DNA from: Linepithema humile
Taxonomy: Eukaryota; Arthropoda; Insecta; Hymenoptera; Formicidae
Direction: 5' to 3'
Length of the DNA stretch: 64,000 nucleotides
Assembly: GCF_040581485.1 (NCBI RefSeq)
Contig: NC_090135.1
Location: forward strand, 11,587,001-11,651,000
Shown here: positions 35,799 to 48,100 of the stretch, piece after piece
Layout: every line of letters starts with the position of its first letter
Numbering within the stretch: position 1 is the first letter of the stretch
Translations under genes and position numbers: made by a program
The notes under the pieces: generated by a model
The model's input: the letters and a program-made list of their open reading frames with translations, nothing else
What the model was told of the DNA's origin: nothing
Database searches by the model: none

Positions 35799-38700
35799 CT
35801 TACCGAATAAATCGCTCCACAACGGCCGGCATCGCCGGTTCGCGTTCTGTTAAATCTACTTCTCATGAAACGTCTTATTAAAGTCTACTTCTCATAAAAC
35901 GACTCTTGTGACAGGTTTACAATAAAGATTACAGAAGTGCCAATATTAGAAGCAAAAAATTCCTAATATTTAAACCGTCGCCATATTTAAAATAACATTG
36001 CAGTTGACCATCTTGATTCATTTTCCACCGTGGTCAACACAGTCGGGCAGTGTCCGTCCGGCAGCTCGCGATGTGGAATTGTTCGTCGTGAAACGTCGAT
36101 TGATAGGCGTGCAGAACGCGAATCGACGAGACCGACGTCGCGGCCAATTCGCCGCCTGTGGACATGGCGAATGTCCTAATCGCGCATTAATCAGCGCGAA
36201 ACGGCACGCCGAAAACTCGTTGGCTGCGTCGGCTGTCGGCATCGCAAGAAAACGCGACGCGGCGACCGTAAACCGTCGTCGAAGCGCCGCCGAGCGGAAT
36301 CGTGCGAAGTTGTGCGGCTCGCCCGACGGAGAGAGATGCTCGCGCGCACATGGTGACATCGTCTTCCGGGTCAGTTTCGAAAGTACTTAATTTTGTCGTG
36401 GAAACATGTCGCGGCAGTAAAGCTCGACACCTTCCAGTCGACGTCGTTGATCACGACGTTCCCGAAGGAGTCTCAGCGAGCTCGCTAAAGCGACGTTTTT
36501 ACGGGGTGTCTATAGGGTGTAATGGCGATTGGGAAGGTGTTTTGTTTAATCCAGTTATAAAATTGGTGAATCTCAATATTGCATCTTGTTGTGTTAATTA
36601 GCATTTTGCTGTATTACTATTGATATTTTGACTGGACTGATTGTAAAATTCTGTTCAACAATCTGTGAGTATTGAGTCTACTGGCTATTGGAAACATGTT
36701 TAATGGAGCTGTGTTATTGATGAATTTAAAAATCATATTTTATTTTTAGTCTTGTTGATGTGCATTGGACTATATTGCGATATCGTTTTTATTTTAATAG
36801 AAGTGATATTGGAATTATCTAACAATTGTATTTTGATCATTGTTGCTAACTTGAAGAAACTTCTATTTAATGGAGCTATAAGATTGGTGAATTTAAAGAT
36901 CAAATATATCTCATTAATTCTGTCAATATACATTTTTATGCTCTGAGTAAAGTCATAAGATTGTTTGTAATTGAAGTTTTATGTTGATCAAAATATCATG
37001 AACTGCATATTGAGTTTTCATAAATTTTAAGATTACATTTAGTTTATTTTATTAACTTATATTTTATTATATTTTTATGAACATTAATTATACTAATTTG
37101 TAATACAATTTTTAATCCTTTTACACAACTTGCATATTTATTTAATTTACAATTTTATTTTATGCTCCATTGTCTGAATTAGTCCATACACTTATATTTT
37201 TATTGAAATATTGATTAAAGGATTATAAAAATCATATAATAAATTTTGCATATATTAAGTGTAATATTTAGCAATTGCATTTTTTATAACAAAACTAAAT
37301 TACAAGTTGTGTGATTTAATTAATATTAAGCACATTATGCATTATTATTAACATTGTGGAATATACATGATAATTATAATAACTTTCGTCACTATTACTC
37401 TGATTCTATTGAACAAATAACATGTAAAAGAATTCTTAGAAATTTCTTAGGTTAATTAATTCAAAACATAGAAAGATTTGTACATAGATATACAGATACA
37501 TTTATATTTATCAAACTTCAAATATCTAGATACATTCACAGATACCTAGAATGTACCTAGATAACAACACTGTGTGAATGAACTCCATAACAAATACTAT
37601 TCAATACATTACAAGCAGTTATAAATTTATCCACTGTCACGTAAGCAATTATGTGACCACACGAGCGAAGCAAACTTGCAGCTCTTTTCACATCTGTCTA
37701 CCATAGGGATAGCACTCAAGTATTGATTGCAGCAGCATGGTGTGCTATGGGAGGAGGGTTGAAGCCCAGACAAGGCAGACCCACCTATTATGTGTTATAC
37801 CTTATGCCTGCCATTCACCTTTTGTTCTCATTTTTAATATGCATAATAATTTATAATTTTTTAAATATGAATAACATATATATGCATAAACATATAAAAA
37901 AAATCATAAATATACAACATAACTTTTTAAAAAAATTTTACAAAATTTATTTGTTATAAATACTAAATGTTTAGGAGTATCAATTTATAAGTTGTAGTAA
38001 CACACTTTTTGTTTATTACGATTTATATATGTATCTTGAAAATTGTGATAAGTATAATATTTATCTTTAAAAATTGTTCAAATACGTTATTATTTATCAA
38101 AGCGTAATTAGTATATAAACTATATAATTTTATATATAATTTAACTTATTTGTAACAAAATTAATCTTTATTCTATGAGACTTAATTATACATTGTTTCT
38201 TTTTATTTTTATTTTGATATTTTTAAAGATATTATTTTAATATTTTATTTTTATACATTTTTGTTATATTTTTTAAATATTCTAGACAAATGGGAGAGAT
38301 AAAATATTTTTAAAATAAATTTTGGGGCGAGAAAAAGCTTATGGTATTAATTTTCTAAGGAAGCGAGTGTTCAAATTCTGTAAAGGTCAGGAAATCCAAT
38401 TGACTGTGCTAATACGTGATAGCTATAGATAATAGTGGCATAAAATATATGTTCTTTGATATAATGCAAAAAGAATGAAATTTTATTACTCTTTTAACTG
38501 AATTCTAATTATGAAATTATTTCCAAATATGCAACTTTGTTTAGTTGAATATAAATTACAAAGATTATTGCTAATACATACAATTAAAAATTTATTGAAG
38601 AGTCATAAAATAAATGGAAATAAGAAAAAAATTAGTTTTATCAAACAATACTTAAAAACTGAAGAAATTAATTAATTGTGTGTACTTAGAAAAGTAAATC

Positions 38701-39165
38701 ACTGTACATGTATCTAAATACTTTAACTCTTCCTTTTTAATTACTATTAATTACTTTTAATTAATTACTTTTTAATTACTATTAATTAATTACTATTTAA
38801 TTATAATTAATCAGCCTACAAATCTAACAATTTATTTCTTTTACAGGTTGCTGCAATGAAGCACATTGAATGTATATGAATGACAATGGGCTGAAACGCT
38901 TGAATGATTAACACTTATACATAATTATCGCATACTTATTGTTAGTTAAGTAAGTAAAATATTCTATTAAATTTTAGTACAATTACTTTGTTAACACAAA
39001 GTTTCTTAATTAAAAAGATCTGCCAACATCTCACAATGTTTTGTTAAGGAAAGAAAGATTTTATGTTAAAATTTTATTAGATAAATTAAATTATGAAGAT
39101 AATATTACAAAATAATTGAAGATATATTAATTCTTTTCGCTCTTTTGTTCAAGTTTGCGCCAAAT
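35799..39165. other. Divergent promoter and 5' UTR region, Uba2 and spinophilin
   Basis: This is a head-to-head spacer of about 3.4 kb. The part from 36000 to 36520 is GC- and CpG-rich and is the likely first non-coding exon and promoter of the spinophilin gene. The rest is very AT-rich. An inferred 5' UTR exon at 38847-38949 has a good acceptor (TTTCTTTTACAG) and donor (GTAAGT), and would splice to an acceptor at 39153 just before the start codon. Short open frames in the GC-rich part overlap on both strands and look like composition artefacts. Confidence 0.45.
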
Positions 39166-42100
39166 ATGGCAGCAATAGAAGAAAAGAAGCGAGTGGGTGG
39201 CTCCAAGGTATCAGCCATCGCAAACATCTTCCAGTCCAAGCCGCAACTAGATAATCTGAGCCATAGGACGAACAATATTCTGTCGGATGGATTTAAGGAG
39301 CCAACTGTTCCGCTGAAAGAGTCTCCGACGCAAGTAACAGTGGTCAGAACCGAGAGTCATGTGGCGCGTTTCAACAATGCTCGAGCTCTCTTTGAGAAAC
39401 TTGGCGAGGAAAACAAATCAAACAGACCGTTAGTATATTGCGCGAATCATAAAAATTTATCTTATGCAATTATATTCTTTCGCTTAACTTTGTTAATTAT
39501 GAATTTCATCAACTACGTTTTTGAATTGTGATCTTTGATTTTATCTATCCATCAGTTTGTGAATTATGATGAAATTAATTTTTCTCGCCTTTAATTATAT
39601 TATTACTACAAAATTATATTCTGTTATCAAAATTTTTTAATTCGCGATACTAATTCTCTCGCTCGTTTTATTTACAGAGTGGAACGGGTCACGAAGCCGA
39701 ACAATTTACACGGCCTTCGGTCACGTTCCAGCTCCGCGAATTCGGGTTCCGGGTGCACCTCGCCGGCGAGATCACCCCGTCCCCGCTCCCCTTCTCCTCC
39801 TGGCAGCCGCGAGCATCTGAGTACGTGGAGCGCCAGCGTGCCAGCTTTGAATGCGGAACGGCATTTCGAAAATGGCCACTGCGCGCCAGAGCGGCGTCCC
39901 AGCGCGGGCCTGAGTAAGTCCGAGCGAACGTTCGGCAAGGAAAACGACCGTCCGGAGAGGCCGGAAAAACCGGAGCGTCGGCCGAATTCAAAGGAACTCA
40001 TCGAGAAGCAACGGAATTGGACCAGCCACTTTTCCAAGACCAGGCCAAGCCGCTACAATTCCGACCCGAACCGCTCGTTGGTGCAGACGTCTCTGAACTC
40101 GCAGAACACCCAGAGTCAGATCAAACAATCGACTTCCGTCGACGGGTACCAAAGCACAACGAGCTCGACGGCCAACGACTCCGCCAGTCCAGCCATCAGG
40201 TCAGCGAGCTTCTGCTCGGCGCGCTCGCCGCCGCCGCCGCTTCCGCCTGTCAGGAACTCGTCCGCAGCTGGCAGGAGGGAACGGCCGGCTAGCATCGCCG
40301 CCGTCAGCCCGTCTGATTTGCCGGAGAGCCCGGAGTACGCGACGGTAGAGAGATTTGACGATATCTCGCCGACGATTCCGGAGTATGCCGTTGTGCAAAA
40401 GACGAAGAAGCCTCAGGACAGTTCGAAGGAGATTCAAGATGGTGGCGCCGAGATGAATCAGGACTCCGCATTGCCGGAATACGCCGTTGTCCAGAAGAAC
40501 CCCTCGAAGACGGCTTCGAAATTAGCAGATAGCTCCAAGGAGGCTTCCAAATTTACCGCACAGAATTTGAAAGGCGCGGCAACTCCTGGACCACCTCCAG
40601 GCAGTAAAGTTGTGACTTCAAAGTTAACTGATGGTGCCAAGGATGTTGTCAAGACTGCCGCACAACATTCGAAGAGTTCAACAACTACGGAAGTAGTTTC
40701 GGGGAACAAAACTGTGATTTCGAAATCAGCGGAGGCCATCAAAGAAGCTTCCAAGACCACTACACAAAATTTAAAGGGTCCATTAGTCGCGGAGGGAACT
40801 GCAGGATATAAAAGCGCGGTTTCAAGACCAACGGAGAGCACGAAAGAGACCTCGAAGACTTCCGCAGCTGCGGAGAATATACCAGTAATCAGAACTACGG
40901 TTACCAGGCCGCCAGAAGACTCGAAGGAGGAGCCCGCGGAAAATTTGAAAGAAATCGCAAAAGGCTCAGCAGCTGCAGAAGGAGTTGCAAATTTGAAAAC
41001 TGCCGCGAACGAGTCGTCCGGGCAAACCAAGCCATCGGTGGTGCTGCAGTGTGAGGTTTCTAGTCCAATTCGAAGCGCCTCGATGGACAACATTCTAACG
41101 AGGAGAGAGAGCGATCTGCTGGAGGCGCCGGAATACCTGAACTATCCACCGAGTCCGATTCATTCGCCGGCAAAGACCTCCGAATGGCGTAACGAGTGGC
41201 TGGCGAAGAACGACGAGATCTTGAAGAGAACCGTGGACTTGAAAGACCTGAAGTCTTCGTCGCGGGAAGCTCTAGAGACGGAACTGTGCGGCGAAGTGGT
41301 CAGGCCGGATCCGAGACCCGACTGGGCCAGACCGATCGCAACCGCGAAACGGAAAGAGAACCGAGAACCGGACGACAAGAGAACCGAGCAGATACGTTCC
41401 CCGGAATCCGAACTGGGTCTGCCGTCCGCGGGCACCGACAGTGCCTCGTCCAGCATGAGCTCGCCTAGCTCACCTTCCAAGGACAGCAAGGAGGAGAAGG
41501 CGGAGAAGGAGATGTCGGAGAAACATCAGACAGGTAAGTTAGATTCGCAGAAAAAATGTATGAAACTTTGCGAGATCAAGAATCTTTATTTTCAAGTGGA
41601 AGAAATATATTAATAAATTTAAAAAATAATTATTGAGAAACTATGAAAAAGACGATAGAGAAAAGTAATAGTGAATAAATTTGTGTGATTTTAATTATTA
41701 ATTTTATATATTGATTTATTTATATTTATTTATTATGTTTGAAACACATTTATGATGAAGAATTGCTTGGAAAGTTAAACTCTTACATTTTTGCGAAACT
41801 GTTGACGAAGCCAGGTGATTTTTCGTTGTCGTGGGCTGGCATGGCAGTACGCCAAAGTGCCAAAAAGTAAAAGTACCAGACGTGGCCCCTCTTCTTTCCC
41901 CTTTTCTCCTTCCCTTGCTCTGCCGCCTCCTCCTACCAGTGTGCCATTGGTATTATTTATAGAAATCACTGTGTGGCTTGTCCAGCAGCCAAACGCTCGT
42001 GCCTCGCGTTTACGTTGCAAAAGTGTCTCTGAGGCTTTTCACAGAATTTTGAAATTTGGAAATCATCAATGCTGTGCCTTAAATATATTTTTGATCATTG

Positions 42101-45100
42101 CAGTGACTTCTCTGACAATCGAATGAATTATGATGCATTTTATAAATATGAAAATCAGTTTGTAAAAAATTTTATAATACATGTGATATAAATTTCTAAA
42201 AATAGAAAATAAAAATAAAAATATTAGTTTATCGATAAATATATATTTATATAGAAAAGTAAGACAGTTTTTGAATAATTTATTGAGGAAGAAATGTATA
42301 TAATTTTGTAAGCAGAATTTCATTTCGAATGTTCTTGTTTACTGAATTAATGAACTAATAAAAAATTGAAGAAGTTGAATTAAATAAAATATAATTCATT
42401 AAAATTATATTAACCAACGTTGGATAATCTATGTTTTTAATGTAAAACTGAGTTTGTGTCACAGTTTGTTTAACCAAGCTAAAAGTTAGACTCTCCGTGT
42501 GAATGTGTAATCTTTTGACAGAGTATACAAGAATATAATAGCGTTCATTTATGAAACGTTGTGCTACATTTTGTACAATCAAAATTTTTATACTTATTGG
42601 AGCCCGACGTACTCCAGAAAAACGTAAAGTTATGTGTCTGCGATTACTTTGCATCGATTGTGGAGGTATTTTAAATGTTTTTTTTTTGTTTTTTTTTTTC
42701 AAAACAATTTAATCCCAGTATTTTTAATGTCATGTATTTTTCAAATCAAGGTCGCAACAGCTATGACTTGGAAACAGAGGATCAGGAGAAGCCGGCTACG
42801 TACCAGAGCTGCGTCTCGGACATGGAGAGTTTCTCCGAGAAAGACCAATTCAAGTTCAATGAAACAGACACGACCACGGTCATTCGGCGTTCCCATGTAC
42901 GCCTTGATCTTCAGGCTGCAGGTCTGGGCCCACGTCCACCCTCCGTCATCAGTTCCGATCAAGAGTATCCGCCGCTGGAACACAAAAACATCCCTATACC
43001 CTCTCCGTACGCGAAAAAGCTGCAGCAGAGTGAGGAGACCGTTTCGCAGAACAATACCGAGTGCAAGACTCAATCAAAGCCGAGCACGGAGACGAAGAAT
43101 CACAGCAACGCCACGGAAGTGATAAAGATGAATTCGACGGAAACTGCGCTGGAGGCGAAGGCAAAGCCCGGTAACGATGGCTTATGCCAGAAGACAGTCT
43201 CGAACGCGAAGAACGATCAAATTAAAATCAGTGTGAAAGAGAAGATCGCGAAGAACAGGGAGGAGGTCTCCGGCAAGCGTTCCAGCTTCGTCGAGGCGGA
43301 GAGCAAGGTCGACAGTATGGACAAAGACAACAGTCGCGGTCAAGAGATCAACAATTTCGGACTCATCGCGAAGGAGGGCAAAGACGAAGAGAAATACATA
43401 ACGGAGGTGGGCAAATGTGAAATCAGCAATAGAAAGGAGTGCATCGCGGCGGTGAACAGCGTTCTGAGCAAGAGGCTGGAGAGCATGGAGCAGCCGCAGA
43501 CGACGTGGGAGCAGGAGAAGCAGAAAGCTGAGCTGGCAAAGCTCAGGCTGTCGGAGAACTACAATCAGGACGCCTCACCGGCGTCCAGCGTGCTCTCGCA
43601 GCGACATTCCGGCAGGAAATCCATCGAACACTCTGCGTCGGAGAGCAGTCAACACGACGACAGTGATTCCAGCGACACGAAGACCATCGTCAATGCGGAT
43701 TGCGCGACGATAGAGATGCAGAATAGCTCCGCCGAAGTCGCCGAGACGCCCACGAAGACCAGTGCCAATCATATCGCCCCTGTAACACCGGACACCATGA
43801 CGCCGGACGAGGCGGAGAATCTGTTGAGCTCTCGGTAAGTATTCCGTGAGTAAAAACAGGAGTTTCTATAGTCGGTGTATAGATTGCACTTGAAGTTTTT
43901 CCAACAAGTTTTTGTCGAACGAGTGACTATTTTTTTGGAATATTTAATTTCCTTGAAAATTAATATCGATAGAGAAAGATAGATTTTTGGAATGAGACGC
44001 TGTCTTTGGAAGACGCTTTTAGCGAACCTAGTAACTCAGTAACCATTGCGCTCGGAAACAGCGATTGCATTTTAGCGTGTCGTTTATATTTCATGGTACA
44101 AGAGATTTCTTTTGCTGCTGTTTTGCAGCTTAACTTTTCATTTGACGCTTAATAACTTTATTTTCTTTCGTTTCGATTCTAATACGTTCGTGTTTATTTG
44201 AATGCAAATCTGCCGATTGCCTCGGTCCGTGCAGCATCTTAGAGAAGAAGATCAGGTGAGTACATCTGGAATTCTGTGATCGAATAACAGAAGCAGATAT
44301 GTCATCGAAGATTAATAATGCTGTCATACTTTAAGAAGACTGTCATATTCTCAATTATATAAATATTAAGCGATAAAAGATTTAATGAGTTGCTAAATAT
44401 AAAGAAATCTCAATTAAATATTACATAATAAGTTACTTTTCCATAAAAACCTCTAGATACTGAATATTAATAATAATAGAAAATAATATCGAGGCATCTC
44501 GTAAATGAAGAATGTATTTAATCGACCTAACTGCTTCTGCCATTCGATTGCACAATCGACTCGCTATCAGCAATCACGTAATACGTTCGTAAAGCCAAGT
44601 GAATGACTCGTGAACGTAAATTAGACAAGGTTCGGCGTTACTATCGGATGAGGAAGCACAGGAGATAGCGAGGCTGTTGTCTCCTACCAGTGCTGATGGT
44701 GCAGTAGGTGACGGGATTTCTAATGACAAGGATAAGGAAGGACAGGACAGGGATAGAGACGACCAGGACAACACGCCCGACTGGCTGTCCGATGTCCTGT
44801 CTGCTCCTGATTCCAGTCTTATCAATAGCGCCACTCATGATTATAGGTGAACGAGCTTATTTTTTTTAAGTCATTTCGTTGCGTCTTTTCCTCAATTTTT
44901 CGCATTTGTATTTTCATCCTTTGTTTCTTCTTGATGAATTTCTTCTGAATGATTTTAAACATTGAATTCTTGGATTTTAGACTCCTTGTTTTTGGATTCT
45001 TGAAGCTTATAAGATTCTTGGACTTTAATCTGTCGAACACTTTTTGGATATTAAACGTTTCAATTCGTATCAATTCTTAAACAATTAAATCTTTCAACTG

Positions 45101-48100
45101 AATCTATGAACTTTTTTCAAAATCTCTCAAAATCAAAATTTCTCAGACTTCTAGAATCCTCAGATTTATACACGTAATTAATTTTTTTATCAATTTTTAT
45201 CACTCGTTAAATTCGTCGTTATTAAATCTCTTCTTACTTTAGTTTGTCTCACAGATCTCGCAGCGACCTGACGATAGACTCGTTAACCGAAAGTCAAGTA
45301 GGATCAGTGACGGGAAGCGAGAGCGGACTGCTAGGCTCCGTCAGCAGCTTAAACGACACTCAGGAAGCTAACGACGATACTGAAACCGAGCAACAAGATG
45401 ACTACGTTCCGATTCCAGGAAAAATTGTAATAATAAAGCTCTATTTGTTTCTTTTCTCAATTAGATTAAATAAAAAATAACTTAAATTAGTAAAAAGAAA
45501 TTGGAAGAGAAATGCAAATTGAGAAAAAAAATATTTATTAAGAAAAACAACATGTAGCTTTTTTACATTCGTTTCTGTATATAAAAAATTTCATTTTCTG
45601 ATCTTTTTATTAATTAAGATGTAAGCGTCATTAACTTGGCTTGTGATTTTTCAGATACTCGTAGAGAATGGTGTGCATTATTTCGAGGATGGCCACTTTT
45701 GGATGGAGGTGGCGGGAATTCCGGAGTCCGACGAAGACGATGAGGACTATCCGTCCACTGTACCTATCAAGAAGATCACGAAAGTGTCTTTTGACACCGG
45801 CCCGATGCGCGTTTATTCCACGCATTCTGTCAATGAATACGACCGTCGCAATGAGGATGTTGATCCTGTGGCCGCCAGCGCAGAGTACGAGCTAGAGAAA
45901 CGCGTTGAAAAAATGGAGGTAATGCTAAATAACATTTAATTTTATATTAAATACACTTTGAAACATTCCATAACTAATTAAAAAAAAAAAAAAAAAAAAT
46001 CTAGGTCTTTCCGGTGGAACTGATGAAGGGTCCAGAAGGTCTAGGCCTTAGCATCATCGGGATGGGCGTTGGTGCTGATGCGGGTCTCGAGAAACTGGGC
46101 ATCTTCGTGAAGACAATTACTGAGAAGGGGGCAGCTGCACGCGAAGGGCGAATCCAAGTGAACGACCAGATCGTCGAGGTTGACGGCAAAAGTTTGGTCG
46201 GCGTGACACAAGCTTATGCCGCCAGCGTGCTCAGGAACACTTCCGGTCTTGTGCGATTTGTCATTGGCAGGGAGAGAGATCCCAAGAACTCGGAAGTGGC
46301 GATGCTGATTAGGCAAAGTCTCCAGGCTGATAAAGAAAGGGAGCTGGCGAACGCTGCTAATAGGTAAATATATAAATATTTATGTGATTTGTTTTTTTAT
46401 TTTAAATAGTTTAATAATTATTATCTAATTATTGTTTATTATTATTTTCATATTGATCAATTTTATACAACATTAAATATGATAATTTACATTTATTTCA
46501 TAAGAGTTAGATTGAATTATTTATAGAAAATATATGATACTTTTATCATGTTTCGCGACTTGAAATTTTCAAACACTTTACCTTTGCTGCGTTCCCAATG
46601 ATGACTTATCCTTGCTCGCAAATATTCCGTGACGACACATGGTGGCCACTCTAACGATAGCTCGAGGCATCTTGGAGTGCTGAGGGAATCGCAATTTCTA
46701 TAGCAAACTGCATAATTTCCTGTTACGTAAATCGTACTTCAGCCAACATTGAGAGAAAGGAACTTAATATTTGCAAACAGGAAGCTCAACTTCTCCGATG
46801 CTTCTCCCGACGGTCAACGAGGGAGCGAGGATATCTCCATCGGCAGCGGGATGAGCGGAATCCCCGGTTCGCCGGCGATGTCCTCCTGCTCGGAAGGGGA
46901 ACCACCTCACAGCCCTATCGAGAATTACCTGTCGCCTTCTAGTCGCAGCCGATCTCCGATACTCAGCTCGTCCATGCCAGCGCACGTTGCTACCACCCAA
47001 AGCGACGTGGATAGTCTGAGACAGCTCTTGCAAGAGGTATTTTGTGCGCTTACATGTTATCTTTTATAGTGTATCCAGTTTTATTCGTATTTGTTTTAGA
47101 AAATTAATTTAGTAAGTTTCTAATTTTTTTCAACGTGTACATGCAGTGTTTGTCAGTTTTGTCTCTAGATAGTCTCTAGATTAATGTTGTACGTTTTAGC
47201 AGTTATTTTTTTACGATATATAACGCATACATTTTGTACATATTTTTGTCCATGTTTTATGTGTGTGCGTGTGTATGTATGTGTAGGTTAAGAATCTACG
47301 CGCGTTTGTATATATGATAAATGTTCACTGCTCAATTGCACAGTGTGTACTTATTGATTTTCTTTTATTTTTGTTTCGCTTATGCACTATGCGTGTCGTT
47401 GGTTGCTTGCAGAGTCAATATAAACTTGCATTAGCAGACGAGGAAGTCGAAAAGCTCAAAGCAAAGGTAACGTAATATTATAACAGTTATTCATAAATAA
47501 TTAATTGCAATAATTTATTCGTTATAATTGCTTGAATTAATAGGGGAGTCTATCGACAGTGCTACAAATTTTCACGGCAGAGTGTTAGCAGAAATTTGAA
47601 GCAGGAATTTGTTAACGAAGTATGGGAAATATTTCGTTTAAACAAAATAAGCACTGTTTGATTTTTGCTATCGATCTGATTTCAAGTTGTGTCGACAGGC
47701 TGCCTGCGCAACAGGGGCTTAATGCGGACGCAGTTTGCCGGAATATTCTGATTTGCTATCACACTGCTACACCATACCGTTAATATTTTGCTTAGTGGGT
47801 AACGTTAACGTAATGTAGAAGATTAACGTTAAGTATAAAATATATTTTAGAAGAATAAGAAAAGAGATTTATATATATATATGATTATTTGTGCTTATCA
47901 TATATTCTTACTCATACTTTAACGTGCTCTTCTTCACATGCCTTTCTTCCTGTCTACACTGCATCAACAATGCATGGCATATTGTGTATGGGCGTGTATT
48001 CTGTAAGGTGATAGTTTAACGTGTCTATGCGTTACTCTATATTAATTCATTCGTGCGTTTCATGTATCTTATTTTTCCGTATCATTTTACATACAATTTA

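Noticed and set aside
36018..36390. Overlapping open frames on both strands in GC-rich DNA
   Set aside because: They follow from high GC in the 5' region of spinophilin; neither has family features, and a UTR/promoter reading fits better.
37640..37800. GC-richer patch that might be a retroelement fragment
   Set aside because: No reverse-transcriptase motif, terminal repeat or inverted repeat could be seen; left unassigned.
40458..41093. 211-codon open frame on the minus strand
   Set aside because: It is the antisense shadow of spinophilin exon 2; the plus strand encodes the conserved, in-phase protein and the minus frame shows no domain.
42355..42702. 115-codon minus-strand frame in spinophilin intron 2
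   Set aside because: Its composition is that of AT-rich intron DNA and no motif is visible.
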